Position numbers and translations under genes: made by a program
The notes under the pieces: generated by a model
Told to the model about the DNA's origin: nothing
What the model saw: only the letters and a program-made list of their open reading frames with translations
The model's database searches: none
Assembly: GCA_947492475.1 (NCBI GenBank)
Contig: CANLNM010000001.1
Span: 868,001 to 932,000 of the forward strand
Reading direction: 5' to 3'
Length of the DNA: 64,000 nucleotides
Origin: an uncultured Paracoccaceae bacterium
GTDB taxonomy: Bacteria > Pseudomonadota > Alphaproteobacteria > Rhodobacterales > Rhodobacteraceae
Part shown: positions 6,955 through 17,400 of the stretch, piece by piece
Numbering within the stretch: position 1 is the stretch's first letter
Layout of the letters: each line of letters begins with the position of its first letter

Positions 6955-7800
6955 TCACAGATCCATGTCCGAGGCTTCAACCTCCCCGCCGGTCAGCGCG
7001 TCGACAATCTGGCTATCCAGTTCTTCGGTGTGCATCCGGCCGAGCTCATAATCTTCCAGCGAAAAGTTGATAGAGGTCATGCCGGGTTCACCGCGATAGC
7101 TGACTTTGAAGGTGGCAACGCAACCCGGTCTAATCAGCTTGTCGCGCGGATACTCAAACCGGTACTCGAGGGTGTTGCGATAGTGTTGGGCCGAGCCACA
7201 TAGCTCATATTCGGTGATGAGCTTTCCGCCCGAACTGGTCGTTTCCTCGCGCCTGATCGGTCCAAGCGCATCGAGGTCGGGAATGAAACCGTCGGTGCTC
7301 CAGGCGTAGGTCAACACCATGTCGCGCCCGTTGATCTCGACGCGAGAGGGCGGCCCATAGGCCTCCTCGATCTGGGCTTTCAGTTCCAGCGGTTCGGGCA
7401 ACTCGTCACTCGGCTGGCGAATGCTGCGATAGATCGCCATGGGACGCTGCTCCATTACATCCGAGGACAGGCGCGCCGTCACCTGATCCTGTGCTGCTTT
7501 GGCAAGACGCCCATTGATGCCGACATCGCCGATCCGAGAGAACAACTGGTAGGTGAACTCAAACACCGCGCCATCGGGGGATTGAATCCGCAGAACTTCG
7601 CTCTCGCTTGTTGGGGCAGCGTTGCTGCATTCTGCGTAGACGGCCAGAACATCATCGAGCGGATCGCCTGGCTGCAGGCCGAGGATCTCATAGGGGTACA
7701 GACGCTCAGCGGGTGCGGACATGGCTGTTAGGGTATTCTCCGCCAAACCAGTGGAGGCAAATGAAATGCCAAGACCAAGCGCGATTGGAAAACGGATCAT
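6955..7800 (-). CDS. Exported protein of unknown function, coupled to parA
   Basis: This 281-residue protein has a clear signal peptide (IALGLGISFASTGLAEN, cleavage probably after GLA). The mature part starts with a conserved-looking LYPYEILGLQPGDPLDDVL and has two Cys residues that could pair in the periplasm (in AECSN and YELCGS, with a third in RPGCVA). I do not recognise the family. It may be a small periplasmic binding or processing factor. Its ATG overlaps the stop of the ParA gene by four bases, so the two are surely co-transcribed and coupled. Confidence 0.7.
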   Translation of the reverse strand: MIRFPIALGLGISFASTGLAENTLTAMSAPAERLYPYEILGLQPGDPLDDVLAVYAECSNAAPTSESEVLRIQSPDGAVFEFTYQLFSRIGDVGINGRLAKAAQDQVTARLSSDVMEQRPMAIYRSIRQPSDELPEPLELKAQIEEAYGPPSRVEINGRDMVLTYAWSTDGFIPDLDALGPIRREETTSSGGKLITEYELCGSAQHYRNTLEYRFEYPRDKLIRPGCVATFKVSYRGEPGMTSINFSLEDYELGRMHTEELDSQIVDALTGGEVEASDMDL

Positions 7801-8564
7801 GCAACAGACTTTCTTATGTAGGAAAAGGGAGAGGTGTCGCCTTCGAAGGCTTCAAGGCGCAGACCCTGCAGAGCCCACTGAAGCTCGATGGTCAGCGCAA
7901 TCACTTCGGACCAAGCGGCCTGCGCCTCGCGAAAGCGGGCATATCCCGGCTGGCCAGACTTGCAGGCCAGCATGGAGGTGAAATGTGCGACATCGCCATG
8001 CAGGATCTGTTCAGCCAGCGCTTCTGAACCAGGGAGTTCTGAGTGTAATACGGGAAGCGTGCCAAACGCTCTGCGTATCTCGGCAGCTTCTAACGCACCG
8101 TGACGATGGCCGGTGATCAGGCCAATGATGTGTTCGGGGCAGTCAAACTGCTCGCTGATGCTCTGTGATGAGAAGCGCGCCTCTATCGGACCTGTGGTGG
8201 GCACGACAATCAGGTCGGCCTTCGCAAGCGCCATCGACAAGGCGTTTTCAGGATAGGCTTGCGTATCGATCAGGACGACATCAAAGCCGCGTGTTGCTGC
8301 GGCAGCCAAAGCATCTTCCACACGCTCGTCTGTCGGACATTCGGCCAACTCCAGTTGAGGCGGCCGTAACTGGCAGGCCCCCATCGCAGTCAGCCATGCC
8401 TGCAATGGGGTAGGCTCCTGACATTTTGGACCCCTGCAGGTCTGACTGGTGCAATCCATCACCATCACACGCTTGCCCAAAGCCAGAAATCCCGACCCCA
8501 ACGCCATAACCGCCGTCGTTCGCCCGGACCCGCCCTTAGCGGCATGAATGGTGATGGTGTGCAT
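7797..8564 (-). CDS. ParA/VirC1-like P-loop ATPase
   Basis: This 255-residue protein has a deviant Walker A at residues 10-17 (KGGSGRTT), an A' motif VMVMDC, and a Walker B-like VVLIDTQ. The signature Lys of ParA/MinD proteins (K10) is present. The second Lys of GKT is replaced by Arg, which is unusual and may weaken hydrolysis. Length and architecture are close to VirC1, the ATPase that brings relaxosomes to the cell pole and secretion channel, so a role in partition or in positioning the mobilization complex is reasonable. I chose the ATG at 8564 because it puts Walker A at the usual distance. No ParB-like partner is visible; the exported protein follows directly. Confidence 0.82.
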   Translation of the reverse strand: MHTITIHAAKGGSGRTTAVMALGSGFLALGKRVMVMDCTSQTCRGPKCQEPTPLQAWLTAMGACQLRPPQLELAECPTDERVEDALAAAATRGFDVVLIDTQAYPENALSMALAKADLIVVPTTGPIEARFSSQSISEQFDCPEHIIGLITGHRHGALEAAEIRRAFGTLPVLHSELPGSEALAEQILHGDVAHFTSMLACKSGQPGYARFREAQAAWSEVIALTIELQWALQGLRLEAFEGDTSPFSYIRKSVA

Positions 8565-8651
8565 ACTGCATGTCCTCGTTAATTCACAGAATACTTCATT
8601 ATTCATAAAATACTTCATGGTTGCAATGGGTCAATTCCTGACCCTTGCGTT
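8565..8651. promoter_or_regulatory. Divergent control region with palindromic and direct repeats
   Basis: The 87-base gap separates parA (leftward) from the XRE regulator (rightward). A perfect inverted repeat GGGTCA-N5-TGACCC lies at 8628-8644, seven bases before the XRE start codon. Two copies of ATACTTCAT lie 19 bases apart (8591-8599 and 8610-8618), with a partial ATTCAT between them. The layout fits autoregulation by the XRE protein and control of the parA operon. No Shine-Dalgarno sequence is evident for the XRE gene, so its mRNA may be nearly leaderless. Confidence 0.6.
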
Positions 8652-8903
8652 ATGAAGAACGAACTTGAAAATGATGCTCTGTTGGACGCGTTCAGCCGTG
8701 AACTGAGACGAGCGCGAACCGAAGCAGGGATTTCGCAAGAAGAACTGGCTCATCGCGCCGGTAAGAGTATCCGGTACATTTCCTTGCTGGAAAGCCGTAA
8801 ACATCAGCCGAGCTTGGCGACGCTTAAAAGTGTTTGCGAGGGGTTGGGTGTTTCGATGTCCGCGTTCGTTGCCAAAATCGAGGCTAATCTAAGTTCAAAC
8901 TGA
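8652..8903 (+). CDS. XRE-family transcriptional regulator
   Basis: This 83-residue protein consists almost entirely of a Cro/CI-type helix-turn-helix (residues about 12-66): LRRARTEAGISQEELAHRAG, then SIRYISLLESRKHQPSLATL. Conserved positions of the fold are filled (SQEELA in helix 2, recognition helix around YISLLE). It is divergent from the parA operon and precedes the defence genes by 173 bases, so it could control either side. The repeats in its own promoter region are the obvious operator candidates. Confidence 0.85.
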   Translation: MKNELENDALLDAFSRELRRARTEAGISQEELAHRAGKSIRYISLLESRKHQPSLATLKSVCEGLGVSMSAFVAKIEANLSSN

Positions 8904-9076
8904 TAGTGCTCAATCGTTCGTCAAAGCTCTGCTAGGACAGCACGTGCACGGAGTTATAAGCTCATCATACTTATTTCTGCAGCTATCGCGTTAGTGCTGG
9001 TCTTGAGTTTATTCTTTTGCGATAGTTCGGCTTAACTTTTATTATTTAAAAATAGTTACTTATTGGAGGCGGCTTG

Positions 9077-12000
9077 ATGGCGTCTTACACTTCTACGGGG
9101 CCAGCAGGTGTTGATGCTGAGGTGACCTTTTCTGCGGTGGTGGCGGCACACCTGATATCAGAACAAACTCACCCTATACTTCCGTATGGAGCGATCCCAG
9201 CCACGATTTCTCTCCAGAGGCGCGATGGTCCAGCTGGCTTTGATGACCTGGTCATCGAGTGGGTTCGGGATGACGATTCTGGAGTTGTTTACGTTCAGTC
9301 AAAGCGTCCTATAGCCATCAGTAACAATTCAACATTCCGCTCATTGGCCCGTGCGTTGGCAGAATACGAATGCGAAGGAGAATGGTGCGCCGCAATTGTT
9401 GCTACCTCAATCACACCAAATCTGGAGGACGTTCAGGTGCTCCTTGAATCTTCGAGATTGGCAACAAGCCACAGTGAGTTCAAATCTAGGTGGTCGGAAA
9501 CTGGCGTTCTCAATGATGCGAAGCGAACTGTGTTAGAAGGTTTTGAGTCCGCCACTGACGGCCTGAATGAAGACGCTGTGTGGAACGCTATGCGTCGCCT
9601 CAGAGTTTTTGAACATGACTTAGCACTTCGTACATCGCGTGACCGTTCGATGTGCATCCAAATGCTATCGCAACGATTAGCCAACCCTTTTGATGCTGAG
9701 GCTAGCTTTGACGCAATCCGGGCCAAGTTTCTCGCTTCCGCACATCTTTCGCCCACCTATGATCGGGCAAAGCTGGCCTTGGAAGTCCCAACTCTTGTGG
9801 TCCAGCCACGAGAACGCGACCGTAAGGCAATCGACAAAATTCATGCGGAATCCAGCAATTCAATAGTTGCCATAGATGACCGGATTGAAGGGGCTGGATG
9901 TTCAATATCACTGTTGCGTCCAGAGATTTCGAGAACACTTGAACAGTCTTTCGCTTCCCATAAAACAGTTCGACTACAAGGTGATGCAGGTTCAGGGAAA
10001 TCGTCACTGCTCAAACGATATTCAGCTACTTCTAGTAAAAGCAAACTGGTGCTGAACGAACGGCGGGTTTCAGGTCGAACTTGGTCGGAAGTGACCGCTA
10101 AATGGGGGAGTTCGATATCAGCACAAGAAACAATAGATGCAATGTCTTTGTCTGGGGATTGTTTGTTGGCAATTGATGGCGCTGATCGAATGCTGCTGGA
10201 TCACCGCCGTGGCGTCGTAATGGACTTGTTTCGTGCTATCGCTGGGTCACCCTTTAGAGAACGCTGGTCAATAATTACCAGCGCTCGCGACTTTGGCCCA
10301 CAGGACATCATCCACAACGCCCTTTCAGAAACGAACATCGAAACAGGTAAGGTGATCACAGTTGGGTCTCTTAAAGAAGAGGACTTAGATACTGTTGCGA
10401 AGGCCTTTCCCAACATAGGTGCACTAGTAAAACGTTCTGACCTGGCGGGCCTCAATAACAATCCCTTCATGCTAGGGCAGTTGCTGGCAACAAAAGATGT
10501 ATCGAAGGCATTGACAGAGGTTGAATTAGCGGAAGCTTGGGCCACACGTGGCTCAACGTCCACGCCGGCAGATCATCGCCGAGACCGGGCCGTAGCCCAA
10601 CTCGCAGCGTCTCGCCTCTCAACGCCAACAATTGTTGCTGGTAGCGCTGATTTAGATGCGGAAGGTGTTGCGACGCTCGTTGCCGAGGGAACAGTGCAGC
10701 GTCAAGTTCTGAGTGGCGGTATACAGTTCTCGCATGATGTTTTTGACGATTGGGCTTTGGCACGTGAGATGGCTCGGGATTGGAGAGCTTTACCAACGCT
10801 GTTGAAGAAAGCCGATGAACCATTGTGGTGGCAACGCGCGGTGCGCCTGGTAGCACTAATCAAGCTCGAACAGGGTTTGTACGACGAATGGAGTACACTA
10901 TACTCATTACTTAAGAACGAAAACGATATGGATCCCGCTTGGGCACGACTTGTGCTTGCAGCGCCTTTGCATTCCGAAAGATCCGAAGAACACTTATTAA
11001 GTTTAAACTCGATGCTTTTGGATCAGGAAGGTAAACTTCTATCGGAACTTCTAGAAACCTTAAGGATCTTTGAGACTCGCATTGATCAGAGATACCTTGG
11101 ATCGCCTGTATTTGCAGACATGAACGAAGCCGAGCGCCTGCAAATGGCCAGCTATTTCAAAGAACCTGTTTTGCGTCCCTGGCTTGCATTTTTTCGCTGG
11201 TCGATCGGTGATTGGACCGAATGGCCCGAAAATCACATTCCGGCTCTTGTCGAAGTGTCAACGATTTGGACTCAGCACTATGAAAGATTCCCCAATTGGA
11301 TTTCTAAGCGTATCGGAACTCTGATCAAAAACTGGCTATTAGCTGTTGAAGATTATGAGCACCCGAAGGGGCGTTGGCGCTATGACGCGGAGAGAGAACC
11401 TCCCTTTGCCCTTGAGCTCAGGTATGACGGCTGGGAAAAGCTTGAACGTGATCTTCAGCGAACGCTCACGATGTGTGCGGCTTCAGCCCCTGACCTCCTA
11501 AAGTCTTATCTCTGTCGCTTAACAACCAACCAACATCTTCGAGCACCTCGCGAACGACTGTTGGAAGCGCCTCGGCAGCTTCCAACACTTATGCCGGAAG
11601 AATGGGTGGACATGCTGAGTGCCTCTCTTCTTCGCAAAGAGCGGCAGCGTCGAGAAGGGATTCTAGGTCCGTCTAGCTGCTTCGAATCGCCAACGTCATT
11701 TCACGACGCCGGAATCAGTGATGAATACCGTTTTTCCAACAGTTCCCCTCATCAACTGGGATGGGATCAACTGTTTGCCAACAACCCTGAAATAGCTCTA
11801 ACCATGATGCATCGCCTTGAGATGCGAGCGGCCGTTTACTGGCGCAATCGAGAGAAACGGAGGGAAGGACGAAAACCGCGCCCGCTCATACTTCACCTTA
11901 ATGGTGATAGGCTGCAGCTCTGGGGAGATGAAACGGTTTACAGGTGGTCAAGAGCAATACTCGGGCCTCATTCATTGGGTTCAGCATATCTTGCTTTGGA

Positions 12001-14182
12001 CAACTGGCTTCATGAACAACTTGGAAAGGAAACCGATCTCAAAGAGCTTCTGCCGCAAATATTTCAAAACAACGGCCTTGTTTCTACAGCCGCTCCAGTG
12101 ATCAACGCCGTCGCGCATTATCATAACAACCGTCCCGCACTGTCGGCTATTGCGCCGTTGTTGGCAGCTCCCCGCCTTTGGAATTTCGACATTCGCCGTC
12201 ATATGGACGATCGTAGCCCTACGCATCGCATCGGAGGGTTTGGGTCAGGTCAACATCATCAAGAAGCCACTGAGGAAATCTGGAAACGATACCACGACAG
12301 AGAACCTTTTCACCTCCAACTTCTCCTGCCGTTCCACCTTATGGCGGATCAAGAAGCCCAAGCCTTTTTGCAAGAACGCCGTGTTCGTTGGGCCCTGGAC
12401 GATCTAGCTGATTTCGAACACGAGCTTGAGAGTGAAATCTGGCGGGCTGAAACCCAAGGAACACTTGAACGATATCTGAGTGATGCAGACCCAAAGTCTG
12501 TTCGCGTTGATGAAACCCACGAAGCTGACAAAATTGTTGTTCGGTTGGAACCTCCGAAGGATGTTGCCGCAGCGCTAGAGACACAAACTGTTGAGCATGC
12601 ACGTGCCAACTCGCTAAGCGAGCTAGCAGTTTGGGCCGAACGCTCAGCAGAAGCAGGGGAGGTTGACGATGCGTTTGAGCTTCAGGAGGCAGTAGATCGC
12701 CTAAATGAACTCGTGTCTGAAGAAGATGCACTAAGAACTGACTTTTCTGGCCGGATGATACAGGCGGCATCCGCTGGTGTAGCCTCTGTTCTGGCAACGC
12801 TTGGCCCATCCGATATGATTCGAGTCGATACCGACTGGGTACGTGATCGTCTACTTAACGCGATACATCGGGCTCGGCCGAATGAGGAGACAATGCTTCT
12901 TGTTCCAGAATCGTTGATGTCATTTGACCCACAAACGATTGCCGCGAGCGGCATTGCCGCCCTTGCTTCACGTGGGTTTGCCACGGATCTGGATACGATC
13001 GTTGCTGAATTGGCGACTCATCAACTGCATGCTGTGGAAGCTGCTACTTTAAAAGGGCTTGATTGGGAACGGCGACCTGATTTTTCTTGGCGTTGTGTAG
13101 TCGCTGCACTGGACACTTGTGTTTTCAATTCAAGCTATGAATGGGATTCTCCCAGACGAAAAAAGCGCGCGCAGAGATCAAATATTCGGCGTCACAAAAA
13201 GGCAGTTAGGTTTGTGATCGGTAGCCGGCAACTTCGTGGCCCCGTTTTGCCTCCGAAGCCCTTTCACACCCGCTTAATTCGAACCCGGAAGGCTTGGCCT
13301 CCCGTTACCAATGCAAGATTTAGGGTTCAGACATACTATCACGGGGGAAAATTTAAGACGCTGATCGAAAACGTTCCCTTCGATAAATTGGGGAAATCAG
13401 AAAGAGGTTTTCTCCTCGAGTACTTCCTGGGTTTGGTTGAGTGGGCACGATTTCTGAGAGATGAAGATGAAAAGCCTAACAGCTACGGAAGCGACTTTCC
13501 CCACGAATTGGTAAGCACGCTAGCCAAACAGATCGGTCGGCTAGCCGCAGTTTCGCCTGATAACGATGCTTGGAAGATGCTAACGGACGTAGAAAAATGG
13601 CAGTACAAGGGGGATTTGATCGGAACCTACCTTGATGCGGTTGCCCATGATCTCATTGTAAGCGAGCGCCCCCCAGACGATCGCTTTTGGAGAGCTTGGC
13701 AGCCTGCTGCGGATTGGGTTTTGAGCACTCTAGTTCCAGAGCGCCAAAGTGATGGCAGGCAAAGCTTGGGGAACGCGGTGAGAGCAGCGGGGTTTGTGGG
13801 GCCGTATTTAACCCCAATTCCGCCGAATTGGCCGCATTTGGAACTCCTTTTGCCGAGGATAGACGGCTGGGTAAAGGTCACCAAGCACAATGCTTCGGCC
13901 GCCAATGCCGTGCTCTCAATATGCGAGCGCATGTCGTTAACTCAACTAGAAGAGTGGTATGTTCCCTGGCTGGCATTGTATAATCATGAGCACGGGAGCG
14001 ATGCCGATTTTTGGCTGTACGCTGGTTTCTCGGACAAGGCCGCTGGGTTGCTGGCCCTACTGGAAGGCCAATCCAACGAAACACGGATTCAGGTTAGAAG
14101 AATCCTATCTGTCATGGCCGATTCTGGATCAATAGCGGCGCGGGAAGTATTGCCTCGATTTGCATCTCAAAGACCGCGTTAA
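9077..14182 (+). CDS. AVAST-like STAND NTPase with N-terminal PD-(D/E)xK-type nuclease
   Basis: This is a 1701-residue three-part protein. Residues about 10-110 look like a Cap4/Mrr-type nuclease: GVDAEVTFSAVV with Glu15, GFDDLVIEW with Asp57, and VVYVQSKRP with the Q-x-K pair at 74-76. Residues about 280-560 form a P-loop NTPase: Walker A GDAGSGKS at 302-309, Walker B LLAID ending at Asp367, and the sensor ITSARD at about 400-405, typical of STAND ATPases. The remaining 1100 residues are helical and repeat-like, as in the sensor region of Avs proteins. These sense a conserved phage protein, oligomerise and cut DNA, killing the infected cell. The ATG at 9077 has an excellent GGAGG seven bases upstream. 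Function as an antiphage protein is inferred from architecture and location. Confidence 0.78.
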   Translation: MASYTSTGPAGVDAEVTFSAVVAAHLISEQTHPILPYGAIPATISLQRRDGPAGFDDLVIEWVRDDDSGVVYVQSKRPIAISNNSTFRSLARALAEYECEGEWCAAIVATSITPNLEDVQVLLESSRLATSHSEFKSRWSETGVLNDAKRTVLEGFESATDGLNEDAVWNAMRRLRVFEHDLALRTSRDRSMCIQMLSQRLANPFDAEASFDAIRAKFLASAHLSPTYDRAKLALEVPTLVVQPRERDRKAIDKIHAESSNSIVAIDDRIEGAGCSISLLRPEISRTLEQSFASHKTVRLQGDAGSGKSSLLKRYSATSSKSKLVLNERRVSGRTWSEVTAKWGSSISAQETIDAMSLSGDCLLAIDGADRMLLDHRRGVVMDLFRAIAGSPFRERWSIITSARDFGPQDIIHNALSETNIETGKVITVGSLKEEDLDTVAKAFPNIGALVKRSDLAGLNNNPFMLGQLLATKDVSKALTEVELAEAWATRGSTSTPADHRRDRAVAQLAASRLSTPTIVAGSADLDAEGVATLVAEGTVQRQVLSGGIQFSHDVFDDWALAREMARDWRALPTLLKKADEPLWWQRAVRLVALIKLEQGLYDEWSTLYSLLKNENDMDPAWARLVLAAPLHSERSEEHLLSLNSMLLDQEGKLLSELLETLRIFETRIDQRYLGSPVFADMNEAERLQMASYFKEPVLRPWLAFFRWSIGDWTEWPENHIPALVEVSTIWTQHYERFPNWISKRIGTLIKNWLLAVEDYEHPKGRWRYDAEREPPFALELRYDGWEKLERDLQRTLTMCAASAPDLLKSYLCRLTTNQHLRAPRERLLEAPRQLPTLMPEEWVDMLSASLLRKERQRREGILGPSSCFESPTSFHDAGISDEYRFSNSSPHQLGWDQLFANNPEIALTMMHRLEMRAAVYWRNREKRREGRKPRPLILHLNGDRLQLWGDETVYRWSRAILGPHSLGSAYLALDNWLHEQLGKETDLKELLPQIFQNNGLVSTAAPVINAVAHYHNNRPALSAIAPLLAAPRLWNFDIRRHMDDRSPTHRIGGFGSGQHHQEATEEIWKRYHDREPFHLQLLLPFHLMADQEAQAFLQERRVRWALDDLADFEHELESEIWRAETQGTLERYLSDADPKSVRVDETHEADKIVVRLEPPKDVAAALETQTVEHARANSLSELAVWAERSAEAGEVDDAFELQEAVDRLNELVSEEDALRTDFSGRMIQAASAGVASVLATLGPSDMIRVDTDWVRDRLLNAIHRARPNEETMLLVPESLMSFDPQTIAASGIAALASRGFATDLDTIVAELATHQLHAVEAATLKGLDWERRPDFSWRCVVAALDTCVFNSSYEWDSPRRKKRAQRSNIRRHKKAVRFVIGSRQLRGPVLPPKPFHTRLIRTRKAWPPVTNARFRVQTYYHGGKFKTLIENVPFDKLGKSERGFLLEYFLGLVEWARFLRDEDEKPNSYGSDFPHELVSTLAKQIGRLAAVSPDNDAWKMLTDVEKWQYKGDLIGTYLDAVAHDLIVSERPPDDRFWRAWQPAADWVLSTLVPERQSDGRQSLGNAVRAAGFVGPYLTPIPPNWPHLELLLPRIDGWVKVTKHNASAANAVLSICERMSLTQLEEWYVPWLALYNHEHGSDADFWLYAGFSDKAAGLLALLEGQSNETRIQVRRILSVMADSGSIAAREVLPRFASQRPR

Positions 14183-14481
14183 AGGTATGGTTTTGATAAA
14201 AAACAATGGCCATTAGAGGTGTTTCGCCGGGTGCACTGCGAATGTGGGTGAAGCGGACCAAACATGCGGCATACTGACTAGGGAATTAAGCGCTGTTTTG
14301 CACCAAAAACGTGGGCGGTTTACATAGAAGATGACAGCCCAATCCGGCCTTTTAGCGCTTCGCGTTCCAACGTCCGTTACCAGGTTTTCTACCTGACACA
14401 ATACCTACGCATCCACTTGCCATACAGCCATGGCGACACTACGACTGCTGTAGTCCAATCCCGATTATTTTTGAGTTTTCC
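14183..14481 (+). promoter_or_regulatory. Gap between the two defence genes, probable promoter
   Basis: This 299-base stretch has no convincing gene; a 62-codon frame on the other strand shows no protein-like character. The last 40 bases before the SIR2 gene are AT-rich. The gap is long enough for the SIR2 gene to have its own promoter, so the two genes need not be one operon. I see no strong repeat or terminator. Confidence 0.3.
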
Positions 14482-17400
14482 ATGCAATATATTGCCCATG
14501 GCCCAGATATCCCTGAAGCACTTCTGGAAGCCCACGAAGACGGAAAAGTGGTGTTCTTTTGCGGTGCCGGAATATCTTACCCAGCAAAGCTGCCAACCTT
14601 CTACGGTTTAGTAGAAGCTGTATACAACGAACTTGGGGAGGCGCGCGATCGCGCTGAAGCCGAAGCGCTAAAGGCGTACAAGTATGATACGACCCTTGGC
14701 CTACTTGAACGAAGGCTGCCTAACGGGCGTTTGAGAGTGCGCGAAGCTATTGCCAACGCGCTTCAACCAAATTTAGCTGGGAGGAAATCGACGCAGACAC
14801 ATGAGGCGCTCCTTCGGCTTAGCAAGACACGCTCCGGTGCCACGCGGCTCATTACAACGAACTTTGATCGGGTTTTTGAAGAAGTCATAGAGACGAAAAA
14901 GACCAATACACCAACCCATGCGGCCCCGCTGCTACCAGTTCCAAAGAACAGGTGGGATGGGTTGATTTACCTTCATGGCCTTTTGGACGGCACGGGTTCC
15001 GAAGCGAACCTAAACAGTCTCGTTGCCACAAGTGGCGATTTTGGCTTGGCTTACCTCATCGAGAGATGGGCTGCGCGCTTTGTGTCTGAACTGTTTCGCA
15101 ACTATACAGTCTGTTTCGTTGGGTATAGCATCAACGATCCCATTCTCCGCTACATGATGGACGCTTTGGCAGCCGATAGCATGATGGGTGAAAATACCCG
15201 GGTCGCATATGCGTTTGGAAACTATAAACCAAGCAAAAAGGATCAAACCGAATCCGAGTGGGCAACCAAAAACGTAGTTCCCATACTCTATAAAAACCGC
15301 AGCCATCACTATTATCTGCACGAAACGCTCCATGCATGGGCCAACAGCTATCGAGATGGCATCAATGGCAAGTCGGCCATTGTGGCGCGTCATGCACACC
15401 ACAAACCAAGTGGAAGCACAGTGCAGGATGATTTCGTGAAGAGGATGGTTTGGGCGCTAAGCGATCCAACAGGTCTACCCGCGAAGCATTTTTCACAACT
15501 CGATCCTGTCCCGCCGATCGATTGGTTAGAGGAGTTCTCCAAACGGAGATTTGGCATTGATGATCTCCCGCGATTTGGTGTGCCAAGGAGTGATCTCTTC
15601 AACACGAGTCATAACCCAGAGTTCAAATTCAGCCTTCTGTCCAGACCTTCGCCATCCTATTTAGCTCCTCTAATGTCGCTGGTTGATCCCAATGCTGGAC
15701 GTGGACCGGATTGGGACAAGGCAATGGAAGCTCTAGCGAAGTGGTTGGCAAGGCACCTGGAACAACCCGAAGCCCTTTTCTGGGTTATTGGGCAAGGTAG
15801 CAATCTAAGCCCCCGTTTCGAATGGCACCTTAAGAGAGCATTGGAGGATGCAAACCACCTTAACCCGACCATGCGAAAGCTCTGGGAATTTGTAGTTTCA
15901 GGGTACGCCCGATCACGCCACTACAATGGCGGTCTTTACGGGTGGGAAGATCGCTTCAAGAAACACGGGAATACACCGGTTGTAAGGCAGGAATTCAAGG
16001 ATGCACTGCGCCCCTCACTGAAGATATCACGTCCATTTTCTTTCAGAACAGATCGTTCTGGTGATACTAGTGAAAGCATTTCTACGATTGCCAACGTCGA
16101 AGTGGCGCTGGCATCCGATCACGTTCATTCAGCATATGAGCGCATTCTGAAAATCGAACAATTCGAAGGATTTCTAGCACATATCTTAACCGACATGTCG
16201 GAGCTGTTGTCAGAAACGCTCGGGCTTATGTGCGAAGCTGAGATTTCATCCGAGCTTGACGACTACAGCTACATTCAACTCCCGTCGATTTCAGACCATG
16301 ATCAAAACAAGGATTACAACGACTGGACACTCTTGGTGACCCTGTGCCGCGACGCTTGGTTGGCGACCGCAGATCACAACAGCGAAAATGCGAAAGCGAT
16401 GCTAACGATCTGGGCAAGTTCTAAGCATCCCGTATTTCGTAGGCTGGTCTTTTTTGCGTTGGCGCAGAGACCTGACCTAGTTTCGTTTGACACATCGATG
16501 TCGTGGCTCTTGGCAGATGACGGGCATTGGCTTTGGTCGACCTCGACAATGCGTGAGGTGATGCGCTTACTGGTTTCATTCGGCCCCATTTTGACTGTTG
16601 GCCACATGCAGAGGCTCCAAGGTGCAATAGTCGAAGGGCCTCCTAGGACGCGCTTCAGAGATGATATTAGCGATGATGAGTTTGAACGTTTTTCAGATCG
16701 AATGCGCTGGTTGAGATTGAAAAAGCTCCTTTCAAATGGAGGAGTCGCAACGGGAAACGCAGACGCTTTTGTGGCATCGATGGAAGAACGCTATCCTGAA
16801 TGGGAATTGGCACCTGATGACCGCGATGAATTCCCTATGTGGAGTTCAAACGGAGGCGACAATGTTGAAGAACAACTTCCTCGAGATTTCGAAGGCCTAA
16901 TTGCTAGACTTAGGGAAAAGCCAAGCGTTGATGACCTTCACGCGCCGGACGATTGGGCGAATATATGTAAAGACAACTTTGACCTCGCGATAGAGGTATT
17001 GAAGAAACTTTCTGAAGATGATCAATGGTATCCACAACGCTGGGGACAAGCGCTTTATGCTTGGGCCAATGATGAAAACAGCTCTCGAACATGGCAGCAC
17101 ATCGCACCAATTCTGGTGGATATGCCTGACGCAAGCTTTGCTGAAGCACTGCATGCGATTGCTTGGTGGGTAAATCGAATATCAAAAAACGTTGGAGAGC
17201 ATGAAGAGGCGTTCTTCACGCTTGTTGATCGAATAATAAAAACCGGCACCAATACCGTCGAAGCTTCCGACGATTTTTCGCTCAATCACGCCATAAACCA
17301 TCCGGTTGGCCATGCTGCAAGTTCACTCTTGAACTGGTGGTTCTCAATGGAACTGGAAGATGAACAGGGACTTCCGGATGAGCTGAAGGGTCGATTTGCA

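Noticed and set aside
8904-9073. Hydrophobic peptide reading (IILISAAIALVLVLSLFF) in the gap before the STAND gene
   Set aside because: No ATG, GTG or TTG starts it before the hydrophobic run, and the frame is closed a short way upstream. It is probably chance in AT-rich promoter sequence.
14213-14401. Minus-strand frame of 62 codons between the defence genes
   Set aside because: There is no ribosome site, no motif and no neighbour on that strand; it is probably chance.
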